A stretch of 64,000 bases of DNA from an uncultured Oscillospiraceae bacterium (GTDB taxonomy: Bacteria; Bacillota; Clostridia; Oscillospirales; Oscillospiraceae): NCBI GenBank assembly GCA_934569225.1, contig CAKTKC010000015.1:9300-73299 (forward strand), in the 5' to 3' direction. A program made the position numbers and the translations under genes. Positions within the stretch are counted from its first letter, which is position 1; each line of letters starts with the position of its first letter. The notes under the pieces were generated by a model, which did not search any database, was not told the DNA's origin, and saw only the letters and a program-made list of their open reading frames with translations. Shown piece after piece: positions 8,148 through 15,323 of the stretch.

Positions 8148-8922
8148 CATTCTCAAGTACGTAGAAACCCTTGCCCCGCCCTACATGAAAATGGACTGGG
8201 ACAATGTGGGGCTGCTCTGCGGCAGCCGGGAGACCCCCGTTACCAAGGTTCTGGTGGCACTTGACCCCTTCGAGGGGGTGTGCCGGGAGGCAGTGGAGTG
8301 GGGCGCGGAGCTGATCGTCACCCACCACCCGATCATTTTCGACCCGCTCAAGTCCGTGACGGAGGAAACGACCGTTGGCCGGAGCATCATGACCCTTTGC
8401 CGTCACGGCGTCAGCGCCGTCAATGCCCACACCAATCTGGACTGCGCCCCGGGGGGCGTCAACGACGTGCTGGCGGCCACCCTGGGACTGAACGACGTAG
8501 AGACTATTCCACCCTTTTTCCGGGACGATCAGGGACGGCAGTGGGGACTTCTGCGCCGGGGCAGGGTAGAGGAGCAGCCCCTTTCCCAATTTCTGGAAAT
8601 CGTTAAGAGCAGCCTGAACGCCGAGGGACTGCGCTACGTGGACGGCGGCAAGCCGGTTCGCGTGGTGGCGGTGGGCGGCGGGCATTGCTCCGACGAGCTG
8701 ATGAGCGCCTTCGAGGCCGGGTGCGACACCTTCGTCACCGCGGACATCAAGTACAATGAGTTCTGGGACGCGCAGGCGCTGGGGATGAATCTGATCGACG
8801 CGGGGCATTTTGCCACGGAGAACCCCGTTGTGGCCGTGCTGGCGGAGAAAATCGCCGCCGCGTTCCCGGGCATTCAGGTGAAAATTTCCGAAACCCACCG
8901 GGACTGCATGAAATTCTATTGA
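8131..8922 (+). CDS. Nif3-like dinuclear metal-center protein (YqfO)
   Basis: 263 residues of the NIF3/YqfO family, which forms hexameric toroids with a two-metal site. Metal-ligand motifs are visible: THHPIIF near residue 65, HTNLD near 98, and the C-terminal DAGHFATEN. The PII-like insert seen in longer YqfO proteins is absent or short. It is translationally coupled to trmK. The function is debated; a metal-dependent hydrolase (GTP cyclohydrolase-type) or scaffold role is inferred. Confidence 0.92.
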   Translation: MTTVADILKYVETLAPPYMKMDWDNVGLLCGSRETPVTKVLVALDPFEGVCREAVEWGAELIVTHHPIIFDPLKSVTEETTVGRSIMTLCRHGVSAVNAHTNLDCAPGGVNDVLAATLGLNDVETIPPFFRDDQGRQWGLLRRGRVEEQPLSQFLEIVKSSLNAEGLRYVDGGKPVRVVAVGGGHCSDELMSAFEAGCDTFVTADIKYNEFWDAQALGMNLIDAGHFATENPVVAVLAEKIAAAFPGIQVKISETHRDCMKFY

Positions 8923-8929
8923 GAAAGTG

Positions 8930-8958
8930 TTGATTTTTGTCACGGATTCTGATAAAAT
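8930..8958 (+). promoter_or_regulatory. yebC promoter
   Basis: TTGATT (8930-8935), 17-base spacer, TAAAAT (8953-8958), starting just after the nif3 stop. Confidence 0.65.
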
Positions 8959-9001
8959 AGATAAGATTTTTGAATATACTCGCTGAAGGGAAGATATACC
9001 T

Positions 9002-9733
9002 ATGTCCGGACATTCCAAATGGCATAACATCCAGAAAACCAAGGGCGCGCAGGACGCCAAGCGCGCGGCAGCCTTCACCAAGATCGCCAAAGAGCTGATC
9101 GTCGCGGTGAAGGAGGGCGGCAGTGCAGACCCCGCCTATAACTCCCGCCTGGCCACCGTCATCACCAAGGCCAAGGCCGCCAACATGCCCAACGACAACA
9201 TCAAGCGCTGCCTGGAAAAGGCGGCGGGCGCAGGCGGCGACAACTACGAGACCATCACCTACGAAGGCTACGGCCCCGGCGGCGTGGCGGTGATCGTGGA
9301 GACCATGACCGACAACCGCAACCGTACCGCCGGTGCCATGCGCCACCACTTCGACAAATTCGGCGGCAATCTGGGCGCGACGGGCTGCGTCAGCTGGTCC
9401 TTCGACAAGAAGGGCGTGCTGGTGATCGACAACGAGGACGGCGACTATGAGGAAGACCAGGTCATGATGGACGCCATGGACTGCGGCGCGGATGATTTCG
9501 AGGCCGAGGACGACGTGTTCACCGTGTACACAGACCCCGACGATTTCAACGCCGTAGCCGACGCCATGACGCAGAAGGGCTACAGCTTCGTATCCGCCCA
9601 GATCGAAATGGTACCCCAGAACTACCAGAAGCTCACCGACCCGGAGCAGATCTCCCTGATGGAGAAGCTGCTGGACATCATGGACGACGACGACGACGTC
9701 CAAAACGTCTGGCACAACTGGGACGAGGATTGA
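9002..9733 (+). CDS. yebC: YebC/PmpR-family protein
   Basis: A 243-residue member of the YebC family. The N-terminal hallmark MSGHSKWHNIQKTKGAQD, the AAGAGGDN(Y/F) stretch and the acidic middle domain are all present. YebC proteins act as DNA-binding regulators and, in recent work, as translation factors that ease ribosome stalling at proline stretches. AAGGGAAG lies about 8 bases before the ATG. It is a single-gene unit with a promoter and a strong terminator. Confidence 0.96.
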   Translation: MSGHSKWHNIQKTKGAQDAKRAAAFTKIAKELIVAVKEGGSADPAYNSRLATVITKAKAANMPNDNIKRCLEKAAGAGGDNYETITYEGYGPGGVAVIVETMTDNRNRTAGAMRHHFDKFGGNLGATGCVSWSFDKKGVLVIDNEDGDYEEDQVMMDAMDCGADDFEAEDDVFTVYTDPDDFNAVADAMTQKGYSFVSAQIEMVPQNYQKLTDPEQISLMEKLLDIMDDDDDVQNVWHNWDED

Positions 9734-9747
9734 GGAAGAACGGAAAG

Positions 9748-9787
9748 AACCGCAGGTTCAGGCGATGGCTTGAACCTGCGGTTTATT
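9748..9787 (+). terminator. yebC terminator
   Basis: AACCGCAGGTTCA (9748-9760) pairs perfectly with TGAACCTGCGGTT (9771-9783), then TATTATG. The T content downstream is modest, but the 13-bp stem is very stable. Confidence 0.8.
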
Positions 9788-9900
9788 ATGTAGAAATGGG
9801 AAAAAGCGAACTGACTGACATGCGGCATCAGAGAAGCTCATGGCTACCTTGTGAGAATGGCGAGTAAAAGGCCACTGAGATGCCGTATTCAGTATAATTA

Positions 9901-10980
9901 TTAGGAATTATTTTTCAGGTACTCATAAGCGGCGAGTACATCTACGATTGCATCTTTTTCGTTTTTGGTAACAATGTGATCCTCGTAATACTCATTGCCT
10001 TGGAACCTAATAATCGTTTCATCGGAAGCAGCAATGTTCCGCAGTAGTTGAATTTCCGAAGCGTCCGGTTCGAAGTCCGCTGTTTCCCATACCTCGGTAT
10101 CATTATCCCGGGTAATATCGCTGCGGCTGAATAATTTGGTTGTATTTTCCCCATCCACACTGAAAATTACCGTGTTGAAGAAAATCCAGCCTGCGTCTGT
10201 TTGTGCATCCGTATAATTCAAGGAAACTCTCAGCCAGGTATAGCCACTGTCCATGCGCCCAATGTAGGGATAGATGTAGCAGCATATATCCGTATACTGC
10301 GGCTCATTCTTATGCTGATACCAGGTCAACTTCTGAACCTTATCGTAGGTCGTTTTCAGGTTCTTCAGTGCTGCCTCACCTGCTGCCCGCTTTGCGGCAT
10401 TAACAGCATCTTTCTTCTCTGCCGCGACACTACTCTCGGGGCTACCCGGGTAGTAATTCACAATCAGATCGGCAAGGCAAATCACACCGTCATTGTTCGC
10501 AGTGCTTTCTTCCTGTTCCAGGTATCCCATCAGATCTGTCGCAGACAGCCTTTTAATTTCGCAACCAGTAGCGGTCGACAGCGTGAGAGTACCGTTTTCG
10601 TATGTAAAATTGGAATAGCCAGTTGAATTGCTGAAGTTGTAGCTGATCTTTTCTTCCTCTACGGTGTAAGTACCGGACAGCGCAGTTGCTGCACCAACTC
10701 CACAGTTGATTAGGGTGTATGTAATCTGATTATCCTGGTATGAATACAGGGCGAGAGTTCCATCCATACTTGTGTCGACCCAGACGCCCTGCAGAGCATC
10801 CGGTACAAGCTCAGCATAATTCATTGTAGGCTCAGTTTCCTCGGCTTCTGTTGTTTCCAGTATAGGCTCCGCCTCTGTCGGCTCGATCTTTTGCGCTTGC
10901 GTAGATTCTTTGACGTCTCCGCAGGCGCACAGGGACAGGCACATTATAAGTGCCAAGAGCAGAGAAATTGTCTTTTTCAT
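9901..10980 (-). CDS. Uncharacterised secreted lipoprotein
   Basis: 359 residues starting at 10980, where AAGAAGGA lies upstream; a longer frame to 11043 has no ribosome site. The N-terminus MKKTISLLLALIMCLSLCACGD is a lipoprotein signal with a lipobox Cys. A Glu/Thr/Pro-rich linker (about residues 30-60) is followed by a region resembling repeated beta-strand 'lipocalin-like' tests of secreted Clostridia proteins (GTYTVEEEKISYNF). I do not recognise a named family. The gene is more AT-rich than its housekeeping neighbours. It is divergent from a small Cro-type gene, and its promoter contains operator-like repeats, so it is probably repressed by that protein. Confidence 0.8.
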   Translation of the reverse strand: MKKTISLLLALIMCLSLCACGDVKESTQAQKIEPTEAEPILETTEAEETEPTMNYAELVPDALQGVWVDTSMDGTLALYSYQDNQITYTLINCGVGAATALSGTYTVEEEKISYNFSNSTGYSNFTYENGTLTLSTATGCEIKRLSATDLMGYLEQEESTANNDGVICLADLIVNYYPGSPESSVAAEKKDAVNAAKRAAGEAALKNLKTTYDKVQKLTWYQHKNEPQYTDICCYIYPYIGRMDSGYTWLRVSLNYTDAQTDAGWIFFNTVIFSVDGENTTKLFSRSDITRDNDTEVWETADFEPDASEIQLLRNIAASDETIIRFQGNEYYEDHIVTKNEKDAIVDVLAAYEYLKNNS

Positions 10981-11011
10981 TTGCGATCCTTCTTTCTTAG
11001 AGTATACCAAT

Positions 11012-11061
11012 AACCGATATTGGTTAATATGATTATACACCATATTCGGTTATCATGTCAA
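11012..11061 (-). promoter_or_regulatory. Lipoprotein promoter with paired operators
   Basis: On the minus strand, TTGACA (plus 11056-11061) and TATAAT (plus 11032-11037) are 18 bases apart. AACCGATATTGGTT (11012-11025) and ACCATATTCGGTT (11039-11051; reverse complement AACCGAATATGGT) are related sites, one in the promoter spacer and one near the transcription start. They probably bind the divergent HTH protein at 11084. Confidence 0.6.
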
Positions 11062-11083
11062 GTAAGAAAGGGGGCTGCGTCCC

Positions 11084-11287
11084 GTGATTTCTTACGATAA
11101 TCTGTGGAATGTCATGAAAGAGAAGGGCATCACACAATACATGCTCATCAAACGGTATAATATCAGCCCCGGACAGATTACGCGGTTAAAACGGAACGAG
11201 AGCGTCAGTACCCATACCATTGAGATGTTTTGCAGAATTCTGTCCTGCGAAGTCGGGGACATCATGAAGTATATTCCGGATGATTAG
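11084..11287 (+). CDS. Small Cro/CI-type HTH regulator
   Basis: 67 residues consisting almost entirely of an XRE helix-turn-helix of the YozG type (LWNVMKEKGITQYMLIKRYNIS...TIEMFCRILSCEVGDIMKYIPDD). The start is GTG at 11084 with AAGAAAGGGGG upstream. It is transcribed away from the lipoprotein gene, and the two share a region with paired operator-like sites. A perfect hairpin terminator follows immediately. Probably a local repressor, and possibly a leftover from an earlier mobile element. Confidence 0.82.
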   Translation: MISYDNLWNVMKEKGITQYMLIKRYNISPGQITRLKRNESVSTHTIEMFCRILSCEVGDIMKYIPDD

Positions 11288-11310
11288 AGCAGAGAAATCT
11301 GCTCTTTTTC
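11286..11310 (+). terminator. Terminator of the small HTH gene
   Basis: AGAGCAGA-GAAA-TCTGCTCT followed by TTTTC. The T-run runs directly into the left copy of the 260-bp direct repeat. Confidence 0.85.
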
Positions 11311-11565
11311 TTTTGGGAAGCACATCCTCATTTTCTTCATCAAAAACACCCCTAAAACAGCAAAAACAGGAAGCACATCTTGCCGGATTTCTTCGGCAGG
11401 ACGTGCTTCCTTGCTTCATTTTTGCGAAAAGTGGGGTTTGAACTTTTGAGGTTCAAAAGCAGGGGTTTAATCTTACTTTTTCAGCGCTTCCTCAACTGCA
11501 ACAGCCACGGAAACGGTAGCACCGACCATGGGGTTGTTGCCCATGCCCAGGAAGCCCATCATTTC
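11306..11565. repeat. Left copy of the 260-bp direct repeat (attL side)
   Basis: Nearly identical to 19017-19276. The first ~86 bases are identical in both copies, as is the final stretch from about 11522 to 11565; the mismatches lie between. The exact crossover site is probably within one of the identical blocks. The copy carries the tail of the GGGtGRT gene, a hairpin and the first dozen codons of an integrase. Confidence 0.9.
11473..11565 (-). pseudogene. Duplicated 3' end of the GGGtGRT gene
   Basis: It encodes the terminal ~30 residues EMMGFLGMGNNPMVGATVSV... ending ALKK-stop, identical in protein to the end of the gene at 19184. The DNA differs only at synonymous positions (GCA/GCT, GGT/GGC, AAA/AAG), so this tail came from a gene that had been under selection. 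There is no ribosome site or upstream gene body. It is the gene end displaced by integration. Confidence 0.85.
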
Positions 11566-11771
11566 CACGTCAAATCCGCCTGTCGGCGGCTTTGTGCCTG
11601 CGGCGCAAGGCTTTTTCGTGCTGAAAACCCAACTTTTCACAAATCGGGAAACACGTCCCACATTCCAATAGAATGTGCTTTCTTAACTGGCTGCATTTTA
11701 TCACATCTTCTGTCCACGAAACAAGCCTTTCTGACTTAATTAAACACCTTTTTCCATCTTCTTTTCTTCTC

Positions 11772-11799
11772 TATCATCTTTTATCATCTCTGTATCATC
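11772..11799. repeat. Three phased TATCATC repeats
   Basis: TATCATC occurs at 11772, 11782 and 11793, spaced 10 and 11 bases, so all face the same side of the helix. The inverse orientation (GATGTTA at 18092, GATGATA at 18102) flanks the integrase gene's end. The layout resembles arm-type binding sites of tyrosine integrases. Confidence 0.5.
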
Positions 11800-11850
11800 C
11801 TGCTGCCAAGAGAAGGGAAAGCCAATCAAAAATAAGTGATTTCTTTTCAT

Positions 11851-11889
11851 AACCTATCCTATTATAGCGGATAGGTTCTTTTGTATAAT
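11851..11889 (+). promoter_or_regulatory. Inverted repeat and promoter before the first element genes
   Basis: AACCTATCC (11851-11859) and GGATAGGTT (11869-11877) form a 9-bp inverted repeat with a 9-base gap. A TATAAT box (11884-11889) follows. The repeat covers the -35 position, so a bound regulator would control transcription of 11990-12991. Confidence 0.5.
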
Positions 11890-11989
11890 CTGGGTGTAAA
11901 GATTGAGAGAGATAAAAACAAAAACCTCTCCGAAAGAAATAAGGGTTGCGACCTATCGCCACGGCCAAGAGCCGAGAAAGGAAATCACC

Positions 11990-12487
11990 ATGAACACCAC
12001 TACTTCCACCAATTCCACCGTCCGTTTCACCATCGACTTCTTCAAGCAGACCATTACAGGCACCAAGGCCAGCTTTGCCAAGGCCGGAAAGGGCGTCGGC
12101 CCTGAGTATGAGGAACTGACTGCGAAAATGGCGGCTCATCCCACCTTTACGCTGACGGTCAAGGAGCAGAAGCACAAGGCGACCAGCGCCAAGAAAACCT
12201 ATGAGGGCATGGACTTCAAGTTCATGGAGGATTACATTGCGACCTTTGAGGATGCCGCTTTGGCGCATGAATATGAATCCGTCAAGCAGATGGCGAAAAA
12301 ATGCGGGACCAAGGCTTACCCTCTGACCAAGAAGTGGTTCCTGGGCAAGTTCAGCGATAAGGAAAGCGGTTTCGATATGGATGCCGCAAAAAAGGCTATT
12401 GCCGACTTCCGTATTGAGAAGGCAATCAAGAAGTCCTCGACCAATGCTCCTTCTGACAACGCAGAACAGACCAACGAAGCAGCTTAA
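11990..12487 (+). CDS. Element protein of unknown function (paralogue of the next gene)
   Basis: 165 residues. The start at 11990 follows AGAAAGGA at good spacing; a longer frame from 11903 lacks a ribosome site. No known family is recognised. It has no signal peptide or membrane segment and is rich in Lys and Thr. It resembles the following protein in layout: F-x-D...T-T-T near the start, a central basic stretch (KEQKHKATSAKK), then KKWF near residue 120. It probably forms an operon with 12521 and 13074. The role is unknown. Confidence 0.75.
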   Translation: MNTTTSTNSTVRFTIDFFKQTITGTKASFAKAGKGVGPEYEELTAKMAAHPTFTLTVKEQKHKATSAKKTYEGMDFKFMEDYIATFEDAALAHEYESVKQMAKKCGTKAYPLTKKWFLGKFSDKESGFDMDAAKKAIADFRIEKAIKKSSTNAPSDNAEQTNEAA

Positions 12488-12520
12488 TCCACCCCCACAT
12501 AGAAAGGAAAGGTATTTACC

Positions 12521-12991
12521 ATGGAAAAGTTCAAGTTTGATGTTGTTACCCAGACCCTGACCATTACTGCCAAGTTTGCAGAGGCCATGAATACCCCCGA
12601 CAGCGATGAATACACGCTGGTGCAGAAATTCAGAGCTGATTTTCCTGCGCTGGTGATTGTCAGAAAAACCCACAAATCCGCCACCCATTACACGACCAAG
12701 AGCGGAGAGAAGTTCCACTGCAACCAGTTCAAAAATCTGACCTATGAGCGTATGGAGAAGTTCCTTTCTGCCCTCCCCAAGCGTGAAAGCTATCTGCGGG
12801 AATACACCTTCGTGAAGGACTTCGCTTCTGCCGTCCAGCACAACGGTTATTCTCTGGTGCGGAAATGGTTCACGGCGCAGTTCCCCGAGTTTCGGACGAA
12901 CCCTCTGTTTTATCTCACCCATTCTCCCGAGGTGGTCAATGGAATGACCTTTCTGGACGAGGAAACCAAAGCCGAAAAGAAAGCGTCCTGA
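12521..12991 (+). CDS. Element protein of unknown function (paralogue of the previous gene)
   Basis: 156 residues with an AAAGGAAAGG site upstream. It shares with the previous protein the order: FKFDVVTQTLTITAKFA, a charged segment, RKTHKSATHYTTKSG, the helix TYERMEKFLSAL and RKWFTAQFPEF. I infer a duplication within the element. It is soluble and unrecognised. It lies 33 bases downstream of its paralogue. A perfect 16-bp palindrome follows its stop, before the next gene. Confidence 0.75.
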   Translation: MEKFKFDVVTQTLTITAKFAEAMNTPDSDEYTLVQKFRADFPALVIVRKTHKSATHYTTKSGEKFHCNQFKNLTYERMEKFLSALPKRESYLREYTFVKDFASAVQHNGYSLVRKWFTAQFPEFRTNPLFYLTHSPEVVNGMTFLDEETKAEKKAS

Positions 12992-12999
12992 TTTTGAAT

Positions 13000-13041
13000 C
13001 ACACTATTAACATTGGAAAATACCATATTTTCCAATGTTAA
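13000..13041. promoter_or_regulatory. 16-bp palindrome with CACACT-type site, upstream copy
   Basis: TTAACATTGGAAAATA (13007-13022) is perfectly inverted at 13026-13041 across a 3-base centre. Its left flank reads CACACTATTAACATTGGA (13000-13017), which recurs at 13730 and, inverted, at 13766. It lies 33 bases before the start of the gene at 13074, so it could be an operator or a transcriptional hairpin. Confidence 0.7.
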
Positions 13042-13073
13042 CAGCCCACTTGAATGTTCCAGAAGGAGGAGCC

Positions 13074-13721
13074 ATGTTAGAAGAAAAGACCTACACCCTC
13101 CCTCAGCTTGCCCAAGAGCTGGGAGGGGCAGCAGACCGTCAAAGCGTTCTGAAAAAGCTGCAACGGCGAGGGATTGCCTACGCCGCAGAGGGCCGAGGCG
13201 CAAAGCTGAAAATCACGATTCAATCCATTCCAGACCGTTTCCCAACCTATTGCATCCGAGAATTGCAGTTTGCCCCCAATTCCGACTTTGAAAAGGTCCG
13301 CAACCTGTTCTATTACTGCTTCAATGACGAGGAATTTTTTACCTATCCCGATGAACGGAAATCTGCGGCCTTGGAGGAATGCGGCCACCACGTCTCACGG
13401 CAGAGCATCGCCGTCTATCTGCAAAAGCTCTATGATTTGGGCCTCTGGTCCAAGAGCAGTCAGGAATTTGTCTACTACTTTGCCCACGGCGGACTTTACC
13501 GAGAAGCCGACAAGCAGGAATACTTGGAGGCATGGCACGACTACTGGGGCTGGAAAGAGAAATTCGGCGGAGAGCTGAAAATCGTCTGTCCGATGATTCT
13601 TGAAAAATACGACGGTTTTCCGAGAAAGCAGGCCGTCCCCGAAGCCAATGCCATGGAACAGGAGGCAATTCAGACACTGATTGCTCTTACCAATGAAAGT
13701 TATGAACGGGCTTACGGATAA
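13074..13721 (+). CDS. Element protein, possible DNA-binding replication or control protein
   Basis: 215 residues. The start at 13074 is fixed by AGAAGGAGG; an earlier frame start at 13035 lies inside the palindrome. The N-terminus (TYTLPQLAQELGGAADRQSVLKKLQRRG) looks like a winged or MerR-like helix-turn-helix. The rest is Tyr/Trp-rich and unrecognised. Related palindromic sites lie both just upstream and just downstream, which suggests the protein binds them, either for autoregulation or like a Rep protein and its iterons. That is inference. Confidence 0.7.
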   Translation: MLEEKTYTLPQLAQELGGAADRQSVLKKLQRRGIAYAAEGRGAKLKITIQSIPDRFPTYCIRELQFAPNSDFEKVRNLFYYCFNDEEFFTYPDERKSAALEECGHHVSRQSIAVYLQKLYDLGLWSKSSQEFVYYFAHGGLYREADKQEYLEAWHDYWGWKEKFGGELKIVCPMILEKYDGFPRKQAVPEANAMEQEAIQTLIALTNESYERAYG

Positions 13722-13729
13722 CTTTGAAC

Positions 13730-13783
13730 CACACTGTTAACATTGGAAATATAAATAGAACTATATCCAGTGTTAATAGTGTG
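13730..13783. promoter_or_regulatory. Imperfect palindrome with CACACT-type sites, downstream copy
   Basis: CACACTGTTAACATTGGA (13730-13747) and its near inverse TCCAGTGTTAATAGTGTG (13766-13783) face each other. The first matches the site at 13000-13017 with one change. It starts 9 bases after the stop of the 13074 gene and precedes the small genes at 13862. Confidence 0.7.
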
Positions 13784-13861
13784 AATTAAAAAAGCAAAAC
13801 AGGACAATCCATCTATTCCATTTTCCATAAAGAGTAGAAGAAAAAAGAAGGAGGCAAACCA

Positions 13862-14053
13862 ATGAGCCTAATTGATGATTTTTTTAAGGACGTGCCTGAA
13901 TACTACGATTCCATGTGCATGGACGGTTATACCCCTGAGCAGATCAGATACGCCCTCCACAAGAAAATGAACAGACAGCAGGCAGAACAGGAAGAGATTG
14001 CGGATTCCGTGGATTCCATCAAGATTAAGAGCGAGGTGAAAATCAAACGATGA
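13862..14053 (+). CDS. Small element protein, unknown
   Basis: 63 residues, start preceded by AAGGAGG. Acidic N-terminus (MSLIDDFFKDVPEYYDSMCMDGYTP), helical Gln/Glu-rich middle and basic end (KIKSEVKIKR). Its stop overlaps the ATG of the next gene (ATGA). No family recognised. Confidence 0.7.
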   Translation: MSLIDDFFKDVPEYYDSMCMDGYTPEQIRYALHKKMNRQQAEQEEIADSVDSIKIKSEVKIKR

Positions 14054-14205
14054 GCGAGAAGAAAGAGGACAAGAAGAAAAAGAAGCAGTCCGTCCTTGAG
14101 AAGGAGATTTTCAGCATTATGGAAAAGTCCATGAAAACTGCGCTGGATGCGGCAGTGGACGATTTATTAAAGGACTGGGACAAGGAAATCAAAATCAAAC
14201 TATAA
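14050..14205 (+). CDS. Very small Lys-rich element protein
   Basis: 51 residues, starting with the ATGA overlap at 14050. The N-terminus is MSEKKEDKKKKKQSVLEKEI and the remainder is predicted helical with acidic patches (AAVDDLLKDWDKEIKIKL). The shared ending K-I-K with the previous protein hints at a related pair. Translational coupling and the terminator right after its stop support it as real. Confidence 0.65.
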   Translation: MSEKKEDKKKKKQSVLEKEIFSIMEKSMKTALDAAVDDLLKDWDKEIKIKL

Positions 14206-14209
14206 GAGA

Positions 14210-14258
14210 AACGGCAAGCCGACACAAGGAAGAACCTTGGTTGGCTTGCCGTTTTTTT
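14210..14258 (+). terminator. Terminator of the left element operon
   Basis: AACGGCAAGCC (14210-14220) pairs with GGCTTGCCGTT (14243-14253), followed by seven T in all. Confidence 0.9.
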
Positions 14259-14513
14259 CGTTTTCTGCCGTCTGCGCCGTGTGGCGTGAAAAAAGGGCTG
14301 TCCGCAAACAGACCTGAAAGCCGTTTGCTGAAATCAAATCCTCTCTTGGTAGGAGCGCAAGCCACGCCTTTTTTCGTTCGGTGGGAAATCATCTGGCTTT
14401 CCTGTAATACAGCCCCCTGTTCAATCAACCATTTGGTTTCGACTACACTTTTGGTTCCCCAAAAACGCCCCTGAAAGCGTCCCAAAACGCTGACTTTTTG
14501 TTCAGGAAACACG
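14259..14513. other. Gap without recognised features
   Basis: No gene or clear signal is seen in these 255 bases. The end (about 14505) has GGAAACACGTC, like the motif near 11648. Confidence 0.5.
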
Positions 14514-14741
14514 TCAGCCCCTTTCGCTGACATCGTCCTCTTTTACATACTCGATCAGATCGGCAGGCTGGCAGTCCAGCAGAGCGCAGATTGTGTCCAA
14601 CGTTTTCCACGACACCAGTTCCCTATGCCTCAGCTGTTGGAGGTAGGACTGACCAATCAGTTTTTCTTCACGGATTTTGGTAGAGGTGTAGCCTTTCTTT
14701 TTCAGCTCTGCCAACACGTCTACCTTGTAACGGATTGCCAT
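14514..14741 (-). CDS. Cro/CI-type repressor of the element
   Basis: 75 residues from the ATG at 14741, chosen because AAGGAGG lies 8-10 bases upstream; the open frame continues to 14798 without a ribosome site. XRE-type HTH: YKVDVLAELKKKGYTSTKIREEKLIG...TLDTICALLDCQPADLIEYV. It is divergent from the gene at 14998, and the shared region has three copies of a 17-bp dyad, one of them inside the promoter of 14998. It probably represses that promoter and perhaps its own. Confidence 0.85.
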   Translation of the reverse strand: MAIRYKVDVLAELKKKGYTSTKIREEKLIGQSYLQQLRHRELVSWKTLDTICALLDCQPADLIEYVKEDDVSERG

Positions 14742-14785
14742 AAAATGCGCCTCCTTTTCCATTGTCCTTATTCTATCACAGATAT

Positions 14786-14876
14786 GCACTAAAATCAAGT
14801 GCTAATTTTGAACAAATAAAGCACCAAATATTAGTGCAATATGTCAATAGACAGCACCAGCAATTAGTGCTATAAT
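14786..14876 (+). promoter_or_regulatory. Triple operator and promoter
   Basis: Three dyads of the form GCAC-N9-GTGC lie at 14786-14802, 14821-14837 and 14854-14870, start-to-start 35 and 33 bases, about three helical turns. A promoter TAGACA (14848-14853), 17-base spacer, TATAAT (14871-14876) has the third dyad filling its spacer. The arrangement recalls phage lambda-type operators. Confidence 0.8.
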
Positions 14877-14997
14877 ATTCTTGTAATTGAGGGGCAGCCA
14901 ATTTCAACACTGCCTGTTGTAAGCCCCCTGAACAACCCACAAAGGAGCAGCGACAGCACGGAGAGACGGCAAAACAAACACAAAGGAGAAACCGAAA

Positions 14998-15276
14998 ATG
15001 TCTAAAATCGAACTGCTTGCCAAGATTGAACTGCTGAACAAATACGAAGCCATGATGGAGGAACTCAAAGCCGAGGCCGACACCATCCGCAACACCATCA
15101 AGGCAGAGATGGAAGCCAGAGAGTTGGAGGAAATGATTGCGGGACAGTATATCATCCGCTATACCGCCGTTCTTTCCAATCGGTTTGACACCACGGCTTT
15201 CAAGAAGGTAATGCCGGAAATCTACAAGGCTTACACCAAGCAGGTTTCCAGCCGCCGCTTCACCATCAGCGTGTAA
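14998..15276 (+). CDS. Small coiled-coil protein, phage Gp157-like tail
   Basis: 92 residues, ribosome site AAAGGAG. A charged coiled-coil (residues 5-45, KIELLNKYEAMMEELKAEA) is followed by a conserved-looking end SNRFDTTAFKKVMPEIYKAYTKQVSSRRFTI. Endings of this kind are common in small proteins of Clostridia phages and mobile elements. The function is unknown. It is first in an operon with the serine recombinase and is driven by the operator-controlled promoter. Confidence 0.8.
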   Translation: MSKIELLAKIELLNKYEAMMEELKAEADTIRNTIKAEMEARELEEMIAGQYIIRYTAVLSNRFDTTAFKKVMPEIYKAYTKQVSSRRFTISV

Positions 15277-15323
15277 TAGAAAAGGCGGGGCCAAAAGCCC
15301 CGCCACCAGAAGGAGAGATTGTT

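Larger units (their letters stand above)
11566..11989. other. Left-end non-coding region of the element
   Basis: No gene is seen in these 424 bases. They hold a GGAAACACGTC motif (about 11648) similar to GGAAGCACATC motifs in the direct repeat, three phased TATCATC repeats, a 9-bp inverted repeat and a TATAAT box before the first element gene. Confidence 0.6.

Noticed and set aside
14241..14474. 77-codon frame in the gap after the left element operon
   Set aside because: No ribosome site and it begins in a terminator; no recognised features.
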